Below are positions 43,377 through 50,984 of a stretch of 64,000 bases of DNA, piece by piece. The position numbers were made by a program, and so were the translations under genes. The notes below the pieces were generated by a model. That model was given only the letters and a program-made list of their open reading frames with translations, did not search any database and was not told the DNA's origin. Every line of letters starts with the position of its first letter. The first letter of the stretch is position 1. The stretch spans positions 124,001 to 188,000 of the forward strand of contig CAYNRE010000032.1 of the NCBI GenBank assembly GCA_964399535.1, in the 5' to 3' direction. Source of the stretch: CAYNRE01 sp964399535. Lineage in GTDB: Bacteria; Planctomycetota; Planctomycetia; Pirellulales; CAYNRE01.

Positions 43377-44264
43377 TTAAGGGGCATCCACGGGCTCGGG
43401 CAACCCGAACCCCGCCTCGGCAAGTATCTGCCGGCTGACGGGCGAAAGCAAAAACGCGGCCAGCGACTCGGCCTGCTCGACATGAGCGGTGCGCTGGAGC
43501 ACCACCAGGAACTGCTCGATCGGCGCGTACGCGTCGACGGGCACGATCCAAGTTCGACCGCGCTCGGCCAGAGGCGCTGCCCGGGCCAACGGCAGCGCGA
43601 TTAGCCCAGCGTCGGCTGAGCCGCTCTCGGCAAACTGGGCCGCCTGGGCCACGCTTTCGCCGAACACCAGTTTCGGGGCGAGTGCGTCGTACAGCCCCGC
43701 GGCGCGCAGGGCCCCCTCGGCCGCCTGGCCATAGGGAGCGTGGCGCGGATTGGCCAGGGCAATCCGCCGTACCACCGGGTCGGCGAGCGCGGCAAGCCCC
43801 AGCTTGTCTAAGTCGAGCGATGAATCTCTGGGGACCCAAAGGGCCAGTCGGCCCAACGCGTAGCAGCGAAGCGACTGGGGGCGCGCCAGCTTTCGGGCAA
43901 TCAGCTCCTCGGGATAGCGGCGGTTGGCCGAAAGGAATAAGTCGTAGGGCGCACCTTCGGTGATTTGAGCACAAAAATTTCCCGAGGAACCAAAGGTGGG
44001 CTCAACTCGCGCCGACGCGTGATCGCGCTGATACTGCTCGAGGAGCCTGCCGAAAACGGCTTGCAAGTCGGAAGCCGCCGCCACCCGCAGCACGGCCTGG
44101 GCCGCCGGCTTCTCGGCCGAACCCTGGACCTCGGTTGGGCCGCTCGACGAGTCGGCTGGCCCCGGCGGCGGACTGCACCCCCCCCAGCCGAGCAGCGCCA
44201 ACATCAAACCGATTCCCCCGACCGCTTGCCCAAAACCTCGCTTGGACCCGTTTCGCTCAGCCAT
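43377..44264 (-). CDS. ModA-like molybdate ABC transporter substrate-binding lipoprotein
   Basis: 295-residue periplasmic-binding protein. The leader GGIGLMLALLGWGGC ends in a lipobox, so it is a lipoprotein, followed by a Ser/Pro/Gly linker. The binding-protein core begins LRVAAASDLQAVFGRLLEQY and continues with FGSSGNFCAQITEGAPYDLFLSAN, both ModA hallmarks. IALANPRHAPYGQAAEGAL and ADAGLIALPLA also match the oxyanion-binding family. No modB or modC permease/ATPase gene is adjacent: both neighbours face other ways. It is therefore an orphan binding protein here, or its transporter is elsewhere. Confidence 0.9.
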   Translation of the reverse strand: MAERNGSKRGFGQAVGGIGLMLALLGWGGCSPPPGPADSSSGPTEVQGSAEKPAAQAVLRVAAASDLQAVFGRLLEQYQRDHASARVEPTFGSSGNFCAQITEGAPYDLFLSANRRYPEELIARKLARPQSLRCYALGRLALWVPRDSSLDLDKLGLAALADPVVRRIALANPRHAPYGQAAEGALRAAGLYDALAPKLVFGESVAQAAQFAESGSADAGLIALPLARAAPLAERGRTWIVPVDAYAPIEQFLVVLQRTAHVEQAESLAAFLLSPVSRQILAEAGFGLPEPVDAP

Positions 44265-44415
44265 CGATCAAACGCCTGTTCGTGAACCGATTTCGCAACT
44301 GGCCAATGCCCGAGGGCGGCAAACGTCGTCGAACCGCCATCTTGACTGCCCAGCCATGCCGCGGGCCAGGGAGCACCCCCCATGGCTCATGCGAACCGGC
44401 CACCCTCTGAGGGCG

Positions 44416-44424
44416 TGCTATACT
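44416..44424 (+). promoter_or_regulatory. extended -10 promoter element of uppP
   Basis: TGCTATACT (TGn plus TATACT), 63 bases before the uppP ATG, in the divergent spacer with the ModA-like gene. No good -35. Confidence 0.4.
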
Positions 44425-44486
44425 TCCGCGAGCAACGCCGCCCGCCTGGGGAAGCCCGCCGTCGTAGAACAGGTACCGAGCCACGT

Positions 44487-45284
44487 ATGGACTTACTGCT
44501 GGTGTTGGTCCTGGCCGTCGTGCAGGGCATCGCTGAATTTGTGCCCGTCAGCTCCTCGGGGCACGTGGCGATCCTGGCCTGGTTCTTTGGCGAGGCCGGA
44601 CATCCCCTGCCGGACGTGCTGGGGCTGAACATCGTTCTGCACGGCGGCACGCTCGTCTCGATTCTAATCGTTTACTGGCGCCGCATCGCGCGTATTCTGG
44701 CCCGCGATCGCCGCGTGATCGGCCTGGTGGTGGTGGGCACCCTGCCGGCGGTGGTGGTCGGGCTGGGGCTGAAGAAAGTCTGGGAGGTCGACCTGGCCTC
44801 GCCGCTCTTGGCGGCCTCGATGCTGCCGATAACGGGCGTGGCGCTGCTTTCGAGCCGCCGCTGGCCCGTGGGCGAAATCGACTATCCGCAGATGAATTAC
44901 GGCCAGGCCCTGGCGATTGGCGCCGTTCAGGCCGTGGCCATTCTGCCCGGCATTTCACGGAGTGGTGCCACGATCCTGGCCGGGCTCGGGCTGGGGCTGC
45001 GCCGCGATGCCGCGGCCACGTTCTCGTTTTTGTTGGCGGTGCCCGCGATCGCGGGGGCCTGCGTGCTGGAACTACTCGATCTGTTCGGAGAACCGGCTAC
45101 CAAGCAGCTACCTCCGAGCACGCTCCTGCTGGGTTCGGTCGTCTCGCTGATCGTCGGGGTACTGGCCCTGCGGTGGCTGCTCAACTGGCTCGAGCGCGGC
45201 CGGCTCTACCAGTTCGGCGTTTGGTGCTGCGCGTTCGGCGGCGCGGTACTGGGCTACCTGGCTTGGAGTCGCCTGGCCTCTTAG
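44487..45284 (+). CDS. uppP: undecaprenyl-diphosphate phosphatase UppP (BacA)
   Basis: Membrane enzyme that recycles the lipid carrier undecaprenyl pyrophosphate to the monophosphate for peptidoglycan and glycan synthesis. 265 residues, about eight membrane segments. Catalytic motifs are QGIAEFVPVSSSGH near the N-terminus (Glu17 and the Ser-rich loop) and PGISRSGAT in the second half, with a conserved Arg. ATG 44487 begins the conserved first helix at once; the longer upstream frame would add a non-hydrophobic 35-residue leader. A strong hairpin terminator follows 55 bases after the stop. Confidence 0.95.
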   Translation: MDLLLVLVLAVVQGIAEFVPVSSSGHVAILAWFFGEAGHPLPDVLGLNIVLHGGTLVSILIVYWRRIARILARDRRVIGLVVVGTLPAVVVGLGLKKVWEVDLASPLLAASMLPITGVALLSSRRWPVGEIDYPQMNYGQALAIGAVQAVAILPGISRSGATILAGLGLGLRRDAAATFSFLLAVPAIAGACVLELLDLFGEPATKQLPPSTLLLGSVVSLIVGVLALRWLLNWLERGRLYQFGVWCCAFGGAVLGYLAWSRLAS

Positions 45285-45845
45285 CAGCCGCCAGGGCGCC
45301 TTCGAGCCCCGAACTCGGCAGGCCGAGGTCTTCCGCGCAAAAAAACAGGCGAGCACGCCGACGCAGCCCCAAACGGGGACCGACGGCGAACTCGCCTGTT
45401 TCTCACCTGGGCCATGCCGACCTACTCGCCAGCCATGGCCCGACTCGGGAGCGCCCGAGCGCTTTTCCAACCGCCGAGCCGCGGGCAGGGAATAAACCGC
45501 CACGCGGCGTAACCCATCCACGGCCCGTTGCGCTCCGTAAACTGCGGGCCAGAGCGCAGCGCCGAAGCGATTCGCCCTGCAAAACACGCTCCGCCTGGCA
45601 GCTTGCGGCGCGGGCCTTAACCGCCCCACCCAAACGGGCAGCGCCGGCCCCTGGACCCGACCGCGCGGACCAGTAACCCAAGCACCGTGCCGGAAGCAAA
45701 GTCGCCGACTCTTCGGACCCCCACTGGGGGCCCGAGGGCGCTTGCGAATCGCTTCCGACCATACGAACGGTCGGGCACAACCCCCGCGGCCCGCTCGGGG
45801 CCTGGCGGCGGCGATCCACGACCGATCGAACTCGGTGCGGCCGAG
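45285..45845. other. convergent intergenic spacer uppP / small basic protein
   Basis: About 560 bases without a supported gene. The left part contains a long hairpin at 45339-45404 (listed separately). The remainder shows no further structure that I could identify. Confidence 0.5.
45339..45404. terminator. long bidirectional hairpin terminator
   Basis: Outer arms AAACAGGCGAG (45343-45353) and CTCGCCTGTTT (45391-45401) pair perfectly over 11 bases. Inside them CGCCG/CGGCG and CCCC/GGGG pair around an AAA loop. The minus strand has a run of seven T after the stem, and the plus strand has TGTTTCTC. Placed between converging genes, it can end uppP rightward and stop leftward transcription from the small gene at 45846. 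Confidence 0.65.
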
Positions 45846-46040
45846 TTACCAGCTCCACCGCTTGTTGCGGCGGCGATGAATGCCGTTGAAGGCGCTGGCC
45901 GCACGGCCCGCTCGCGAATAATGCGGACGGCGCGAACGGCGAGTGTCGGTCTGGCTGCGGCTGCTCTCGTAGCGCGAATTCGACGAGTAGTCGCTGTGGT
46001 CGCCTTCGTGACCGTGATTCTCTTGATTATTGGTGGACAT
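45846..46040 (-). CDS. small basic His/Arg-rich protein
   Basis: 64-residue protein. The ATG at 46040 has an unusually strong upstream purine tract (AGGAAAGGAAGG), the main reason to call a gene here. The N-terminal half is hydrophilic and rich in Asn, His, Glu, Asp and Ser (STNNQENHGHEGDHSDYSS). The C-terminal half is strongly basic and ends HRRRNKRWSW. No membrane segment or known domain. It might bind nucleic acid, which is inference from charge only. Confidence 0.6.
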   Translation of the reverse strand: MSTNNQENHGHEGDHSDYSSNSRYESSRSQTDTRRSRRPHYSRAGRAASAFNGIHRRRNKRWSW

Positions 46041-46220
46041 TTGCCTTCCTTTCCTCTCCAGAGCTTCCAAAAAACGTTTCGTCGAGCGTCTCTCCGCCGG
46101 CTGCAACTTGCGACCGGTTCAACTGCAATCCAAGTACCGGCCCGGCGGTTCCCTTGCGGGGAGTGCCACCCGGCCCGGAGCGAACTGACCGCCGAACCAA
46201 TCGGGGTTCGGTTCCGCCGC

Positions 46221-46643
46221 TTAACCGCCGAACGTCGGCAACCGGCCGCTGGCACGCAGCCGTTCGACGATCGCCAAAGCTTCGCGGCAAACCATCGACA
46301 ATCCCGGGTCGTCTAAACGGCCCGGCAAATACATCCATGTTCCGAGCTGGCGCACCCAGGCTTCTTCCCGAGTGGCCCCCTCTTCGCTGCACACCACGAG
46401 CAACAACTCGGGGCGCGCCGATAACACCTCGACCAACTCGCGCGCCTCGCCGCACTGAGTGGGCGAACCACCCAGGTCGACCACCGCGAGCTGAAACGAC
46501 TCGCGACGGAAGATTTCCCGCGCCCGGGCCAGGCCCGCAGCCGCGAGCACCTGCCAGCCCGCCCCGTCCGCGGCGGCCAAAAGCCGCTCGGCCCGGTCAG
46601 CCTGGAAGGCCACGACTAAGCATCGCAGCCGATCGCATCCCAC
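46221..46643 (-). CDS. receiver-like (pseudo-receiver) protein
   Basis: 140-residue protein if started at GTG 46643; a longer frame reaches 46961 but its extra part has no protein-like character. Beginning at LRCLVVAFQADRAERLLAAA, the pattern of alternating strands and helices is that of a CheY receiver. The usual acidic pair after beta-1 is absent (AFQAD), while an Asp is present after beta-3 (LAVVDLGGSP). LLLVVCSEEGATREEAWVRQLGTWMYLPGRLDD matches the beta-4/beta-5 region with Ser and no clear Lys. It is therefore probably a non-phosphorylated pseudo-receiver. The start site has no good ribosome binding site, so the 5' end is uncertain. Confidence 0.65.
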   Translation of the reverse strand: MGCDRLRCLVVAFQADRAERLLAAADGAGWQVLAAAGLARAREIFRRESFQLAVVDLGGSPTQCGEARELVEVLSARPELLLVVCSEEGATREEAWVRQLGTWMYLPGRLDDPGLSMVCREALAIVERLRASGRLPTFGG

Positions 46644-46977
46644 CCGGCTGGTTCGCGAACGCTGCCATCGCGGCTCCGTGGCCGACGTGTCGCCACGCCG
46701 GGTAAGCCGCCGCCGGGCCGTTTGGCCAAGAGGCAACGATGCGCTCGATCCGGCCAGGCGCGGCCGGTGCGAAGTGGCCCTTCGCGCGGGTGGATTTCCA
46801 CCCCGCTTGGGACCGTGCGGTGCTGGGCTGGGACGTTGGTTTTTCACGACGAACGCTATAGGCAGTTCTTGTGCCACGTTCGGAAAAACCGGCAAGACCC
46901 GTGTAAATGGCTGGAAAACAAGGCGTTTTTCGCCGTCGCGCCGCCAGCCAATCCAGGCCACCCTTGCACGGGCTTCT

Positions 46978-46990
46978 CACCAAAATGGTG
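46978..46990. promoter_or_regulatory. 13-bp palindrome CACCA-N3-TGGTG, copy 1
   Basis: Perfect 5-bp arms with an AAA centre. A second copy with centre ACT lies 89 bases to the right, suggesting paired binding sites for a dimeric regulator in this divergent spacer. Confidence 0.35.
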
Positions 46991-47066
46991 ATTCGCGCTC
47001 GCGAAAGCATCGCTAGGTCTTGCGGCGCTGAGACTTGCGAGGCGCCTCCCTGTTCTGGTGAGGACA

Positions 47067-47079
47067 CACCAACTTGGTG
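47067..47079. promoter_or_regulatory. 13-bp palindrome CACCA-N3-TGGTG, copy 2
   Basis: Same arms as copy 1 with centre ACT. An additional half site TGGTG lies at 47056-47060. An alternative TTG start of the M28 peptidase (47074) overlaps it, which argues for the later start. Confidence 0.35.
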
Positions 47080-47301
47080 AGAAGCTTCCGGGCCGGCTGG
47101 GTCGTCGAGGGGCCGCGACTCGAACCATTGACCGGCGTGACGCGAGAATCCCCACGGCCTACTCGTCGCCGCGCTGGAAAGCCGACCTGGGGTGAATCGC
47201 CGGTCAGAGATAGAATCTGGGCACGGCCCGCGACCGGGCACCTTTCGTTGCCGCGCCCCGCTCGGTCCGTCGTCCCACTCTCCCTGCCCGGTGAATTGGT
47301 T

Positions 47302-48354
47302 TTGAGTATCCAGGCCCTCCCAACCCGGCCGGTTGCAAGCCCTCAGGGGCGAACTTGGCAAACCCTGCTGTTGCTGGGCGTGGCGATCGCGGCACTATTG
47401 GGCTTGGGATACGCACTGCTGGGCCCCACGCGCAGGACCGGTTCGGCGCCCCCCGCCGCGCCCACGCTCGACGAGATTCCGATCGACGGCCGCAGAGCCA
47501 TGCGCTACCTGGAGCAAATCTGCGCCTTGGGGCCCCGCCCGAGCGGTTCCCCGGCCATGACCCGCCAGCAGCAACTCGTGACGGCGCACTTCACGGCTCA
47601 GGGGGCCGAAGTCAAGCAGCAGCGCTTTCGGATTCGCCACCCCCTGGACGGCTCGCCGGTGACCATGACCAATCTCTGGGCTCGCTTTCATCCCCAGCGC
47701 CGAGAGCGGGTGATCCTGGCGGCCCATTACGATACGCGCCCCTACCCCGACCGTGATCCGGTTGATCCCCGGGGAGCATTCGTGGGGGCTAACGACGGCG
47801 CCAGCGGGGTGGCCCTGCTGATGGAGCTGAGCCATTGGCTGCCCGAGCTCCAAGGGCCGGTCGGGGTCGATCTGGTGCTGTTCGACGGCGAGGAGTTTGT
47901 GTTTCGCGACGAGGACCGGTACTTCTACGGTTCCGAGTACTTTGCCCGGATGTTCGTGCAAGATCCGCCTCGGGCTCGCTACCGGGCGGCCGTGGTGCTC
48001 GACATGATTGGCGATGCCGACTTGCAGATTTACCGCGAGCAATTCAGTCTCCGCTGGCCCTCGGCCCGGCCGATCATCGACGGAATCTGGCAAACTGCGG
48101 CCCGGCTTGGCATTCGCGAGTTCGTGCCCAAAACCGGCTACGAGATTCGCGACGACCACCTGGCGCTGTACCAGATCGCGGGCATTCCCAGTTGCGATTT
48201 GATCGACTTCGACTACCCTAGCTGGCACACTCGCGACGACACCCCCGAGAAGTGCTCGGCCGAGAGCCTGGCCAAGGTGGGTTGGGTGGTCTGGGAGTGG
48301 CTCAAGGCGCCCCCCGCCGGTCGGCCGCGGGGCCGGGCAACGGGGGCCGATTGA
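47302..48354 (+). CDS. membrane-anchored M28-family metallopeptidase / glutaminyl cyclase-like
   Basis: Zinc hydrolase of the M28 fold, with features of glutaminyl-peptide cyclotransferases. An N-terminal anchor (WQTLLLLGVAIAALLGLGYALL) places the enzyme outside the membrane. Metal and catalytic motifs are ILAAHYDTRP, GANDGASGVALLMEL, LFDGEEF, VVLDMIGDADL and the final His in YPSWHTRDDTPEKC, in the expected order. No ATG is available near the domain start. TTG 47302 with GGTGA seven bases upstream gives 350 residues; the frame is open back to 47074. A small membrane protein gene follows 36 bases later. Confidence 0.88.
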   Translation: MSIQALPTRPVASPQGRTWQTLLLLGVAIAALLGLGYALLGPTRRTGSAPPAAPTLDEIPIDGRRAMRYLEQICALGPRPSGSPAMTRQQQLVTAHFTAQGAEVKQQRFRIRHPLDGSPVTMTNLWARFHPQRRERVILAAHYDTRPYPDRDPVDPRGAFVGANDGASGVALLMELSHWLPELQGPVGVDLVLFDGEEFVFRDEDRYFYGSEYFARMFVQDPPRARYRAAVVLDMIGDADLQIYREQFSLRWPSARPIIDGIWQTAARLGIREFVPKTGYEIRDDHLALYQIAGIPSCDLIDFDYPSWHTRDDTPEKCSAESLAKVGWVVWEWLKAPPAGRPRGRATGAD

Positions 48355-48390
48355 ACGACTGTCTCCCCGGAGCACGACCACGGTAGCGCT

Positions 48391-48807
48391 ATGCTCGGAA
48401 TTGTTCCCTGGGGACTGCTGACTTGCTCGACCGCCCTCTGGCTCTGGTACCTGCGGGCCTGGCGCGGCTCTGCCCGGCCGGCCCAGGGTGACCGCCCGGC
48501 CGAGTTCCGCCACCGCCAACTCGGCCGCCGGGCGATGGCCTCGGGCCTGTTGACCGTGTTGGCGCTCGCCATGGTGATCGGCAGCAGCCTCTCTTGGCGC
48601 GAGTATCCTCGGGTGTACCTTTGGCTGTGGTCGCTAGCCGCCTGGCTGGCCGTGGTCGTGCTGGTGTTGGCTTGCCTGGACCTGAGCGACAGCCGCCGAC
48701 AATGGCGCCACCTGATCGACGAGCGCGACGCCGCACGATTGGCCCTGGAAAGCGAGCTGCGCGAGATTCGCCAGCGGCTCGACCGACAAGACTCCGAAAC
48801 CGCGTGA
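48391..48807 (+). CDS. three-TM membrane protein with C-terminal coiled coil
   Basis: Unrecognised 138-residue protein. Membrane segments are at about 4-22 (IVPWGLLTCSTALWLWYL), 49-67 (MASGLLTVLALAMVIGSSL) and 74-95 (VYLWLWSLAAWLAVVVLVLACL). A charged helix with heptad-like pattern follows (DERDAARLALESELREIRQRLDR), suggesting oligomerisation or binding to a cytoplasmic partner. It is probably co-transcribed with the M28 peptidase upstream. Function unknown. Confidence 0.7.
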   Translation: MLGIVPWGLLTCSTALWLWYLRAWRGSARPAQGDRPAEFRHRQLGRRAMASGLLTVLALAMVIGSSLSWREYPRVYLWLWSLAAWLAVVVLVLACLDLSDSRRQWRHLIDERDAARLALESELREIRQRLDRQDSETA

Positions 48808-48919
48808 ATGGAAGGGGCGCAGGCTCCGCTCCCGTAGCAAGATTTCCGCCAGCCTGCTGGCACCCCGCAACCGTCGCTCTCCGAATTTCCCGCGCTGAGC
48901 CCAACGGCCGATCCTCGAC

Positions 48920-49573
48920 ATGCTAGACCCGCTCCGAACCGCAATCGCCCTGGTGCCGCTGGGAATTTTTCTCGCGCTCTGGGGGGTGTTGCATTTGCGC
49001 CGCCGACCGTGGGTGCTGGCGGGCTGGCGCGAAACCGCCGCGCTCGGACTGGCCTGCTCGGGGTTGGTACTGGTGGGTCCGGCCGAGTTGTTCCTTCCCT
49101 ACGCGGCCGGCGTGCGGTTTGGTCCCTGGGTTTGGCTGCTCTTGGCCCTGTTGTATCTGCTCTCGATCGTACTGCTGATCCAGAGCCAGGCCCCCCGGCT
49201 GGTGCTGTTCGACCTGGAAACCGCCGACGCCGTGGCCCTGGCCACCCGGGCCGCCAAGCAACTCGACTCGGACGCCCGCTGGGCCGGTAGCACACTGTGG
49301 CTGCCCAACCACGGCCTGGAGGTACGGCTCGATGGCCACGCGCCGCTGCGCAGCGCCACGCTCACCGCGCGGGGGCTGCCGCCGGCCGAACCAAGCTGGC
49401 GCCATTTCGCCCAGTTGCTGCGCCAGGAGTGCCAAGAGGCACGCACCGGGCCGGGGTTGACCGGAATCGTGCTGTTGGCCTGGGGGCTCGGGCTCTTAAG
49501 CCTCTCGGCCAGGCAATTGGTCCACGACCCTGCTCTGGTAACCCAGGCACTGGTCGAACTCTTGCGGCTGTAA
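48920..49573 (+). CDS. polytopic membrane hypothetical protein
   Basis: Unrecognised 217-residue protein. Three N-terminal membrane segments lie at about 7-25, 41-58 and 68-87. A soluble domain of about 90 residues follows (LVLFDLETADAVALATRAAKQLD to WRHFAQLLRQECQEA), with beta strands such as HGLEVRLDGHAPLRSATLTARGL. A last membrane helix is near 180-198. The topology resembles a small envelope protein with one cytoplasmic or periplasmic domain. It is 112 bases after the preceding membrane protein on the same strand, so possibly the same transcript. Function unknown. Confidence 0.72.
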   Translation: MLDPLRTAIALVPLGIFLALWGVLHLRRRPWVLAGWRETAALGLACSGLVLVGPAELFLPYAAGVRFGPWVWLLLALLYLLSIVLLIQSQAPRLVLFDLETADAVALATRAAKQLDSDARWAGSTLWLPNHGLEVRLDGHAPLRSATLTARGLPPAEPSWRHFAQLLRQECQEARTGPGLTGIVLLAWGLGLLSLSARQLVHDPALVTQALVELLRL

Positions 49574-49602
49574 CCGGCCGGCTCAATGGCAGGGCGCCCC
49601 CC

Positions 49603-50028
49603 TCAGGCGGGCGCGGCCGCAACGGCCGCCCGCGACCCAACGTTTTCCGCACCGCGCAGCTGTTGTTGCCGGCGCAGCTTTTGTTGCCGGCGCAGCTGTT
49701 GTTGCCGGCGCCGCTCCTGTTGCTCGGCCGGAGGCAGCAGCTCGAATCGCACCCGGTAGGGCCTCCAGCCCGGCTGGTCGTGCTGGGTGTAAAGCGCCGC
49801 GAGCTCGGCAAGCAGTTCCGCCAGACTCGAAAACCCGTCGCGAAGCGCATCGTCTTCGTCCAGCGCGGCCAGCTCAACCGGCTCGACGCTAACGACGCGG
49901 ATGTAGCCGGCTCCCGGTATGTAGCTGAACTGCCCGTCCCGCATCCGGGCAACTCGCCAAAGCCGAATGGTTTGCTGTTTGACCCCCGAGCGGATGTCAG
50001 GCAGAAACTTCTTTTTGAACAGCAACAT
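49603..50028 (-). CDS. ASCH-domain (PUA-like) protein with Gln/Arg repeat tail
   Basis: 141-residue protein starting at ATG 50028 behind AGGTGG. The N-terminal 90 residues fit the ASCH fold, a beta-barrel related to PUA RNA-binding domains: MLLFKKKFLPDIRSGVKQQTIRLW (the characteristic K-x-x-T-I-R start) and GAGYIRVVSVEPVELAAL. The rest of the tail is made of LRRQQQ-type repeats (QLRRQQKLRRQQQLRG) encoded by 18-base tandem repeats at 49655-49726, giving a highly basic end. It may bind RNA or nucleotides; role unknown. The longer frame to 50850 is antisense to the next gene and is not used. Confidence 0.8.
   Translation of the reverse strand: MLLFKKKFLPDIRSGVKQQTIRLWRVARMRDGQFSYIPGAGYIRVVSVEPVELAALDEDDALRDGFSSLAELLAELAALYTQHDQPGWRPYRVRFELLPPAEQQERRRQQQLRRQQKLRRQQQLRGAENVGSRAAVAAAPA
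49655..49726. repeat. 18-nt x4 tandem repeat, coding
   Basis: Units 49655-49672, 49673-49690 and 49691-49708 match CGCAGCtgTTGTTGCCGG with few changes; 49709-49726 is a degenerate fourth. It encodes the Leu-Arg-Arg-Gln-Gln-x repeats near the C-terminus of the ASCH protein. The unit length matches the stop-codon repeat at 33718. Confidence 0.85.
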
Positions 50029-50283
50029 GCTCGCCACCTGGGCTGCTAAGGCGATGGGGAAAACCTGCGGCGGCGGCCCCGAGCTGTTTGCCACCGGCTT
50101 GATCTGGCCGCCCCAATCTAGCCGGTTCAGTGACAGCTCTATGTCACTCAATCCGGCTATCTTCCTCTCGACACTCGGTCGCGATCGCCTGGGTGCGCGG
50201 TCCGGTCGAAATCGCCTCGCCGTTGCCTGCCCGCCCACGACCGCGGTCGCCCAGGGCTGGCCACCCCCCCGTGGATAAACGTC

Positions 50284-50898
50284 ATGGCTAATCGCTGGAA
50301 TCCCTACGAAGCGGCGTTCGAGGCCTGGCTGCGCGCCCGGCGACTGCCCTATGTGGCGGTCAACGAATCGCGCCGCGCGCCCGACCACGACCCAGCCCGG
50401 TTGGCTCCCCTGGCGCCGCAAGCGACGGGGGCGAGTGGCGCGGCCAACAGCCACGCGGCGGCGAACCCTAGCCTGAAGAGCGTCGATTTCATTGTCTCGG
50501 CGTCGCGGCAAACCTGGCTGATCGACGTTAAAGGGCGCCGTTTCCCGGCTGGCCGCCGACGCCAATACTGGCGCAATTGGTCGACCCGCGACGACTTGCG
50601 AAGCCTGGCCCGCTGGCAATCGCTTTTCGGCGCCTCGGCCCGGGCAGCCTTTGTCTTTGCTTATCGGGTCGAAGGGGGGCGGGCCCCGCTCCCGACGGAC
50701 CAGCTCTGGGTATTTCGCGGCCGGCTGTACGGTTTCGTGGGAATCGCGCTGGCCGACTACGTTACCTGGTCGCGCCCGATCTCTCCGCAGTGGGATACCT
50801 GGGCCGTGCCGGGGCGCGTCTTCCGGCAACACGCGCTGCCGCTTGCGCAACTGCTGGAATCCGAGATCGGCTCCCAGGAGGTACCGCAGCGGGCTTAG
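50284..50898 (+). CDS. PD-(D/E)XK nuclease-like hypothetical protein
   Basis: 204-residue cytoplasmic protein. The arrangement NPYEAAFEAWLRARRLPYVAVNE (helix with Glu), SLKSVDFIV (Asp at the end of strand 1), WLIDVKGR (Asp-x-Lys after strand 2) and the following basic RR-QYWRNW is the E...D...DxK geometry of the PD-(D/E)XK nuclease superfamily (Holliday junction resolvase-like or restriction-like). Aromatic strands follow (QLWVFRGRLYGFVGIALADYVTW). It is a planctomycete-type protein, often single. The nuclease assignment rests on motif geometry only. A 13-base imperfect duplication spans its stop codon. Confidence 0.65.
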   Translation: MANRWNPYEAAFEAWLRARRLPYVAVNESRRAPDHDPARLAPLAPQATGASGAANSHAAANPSLKSVDFIVSASRQTWLIDVKGRRFPAGRRRQYWRNWSTRDDLRSLARWQSLFGASARAAFVFAYRVEGGRAPLPTDQLWVFRGRLYGFVGIALADYVTWSRPISPQWDTWAVPGRVFRQHALPLAQLLESEIGSQEVPQRA

Positions 50899-50914
50899 CT
50901 GGCGGGCTCAGCGG
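50889..50914. repeat. 13-nt x2 tandem duplication across a stop codon
   Basis: GCGGGCTTAGCTG (50889-50901) followed by GCGGGCTCAGCGG (50902-50914), identical at 11 of 13 positions. The first copy contains the TAG stop of the nuclease-like gene. Confidence 0.55.
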
Positions 50915-50984
50915 CCGAATCAATGCACCTACGAAGGTTGCAAGGGTGCTCACGGCGCAAGCGGTCAGGCGCCAAGCGGAGTAC

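Larger units (their letters stand above)
46644..47301. other. divergent intergenic region with paired palindromes
   Basis: About 660 bases between the leftward receiver-like gene and the rightward M28 peptidase gene. The middle is AT-richer and contains two CACCA-N3-TGGTG palindromes (listed separately), and 11-bp arms 46972-46982 and 47075-47085 form a long-range inverted repeat. A TTG at 47074 opens an alternative longer frame for the peptidase. Confidence 0.5.
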
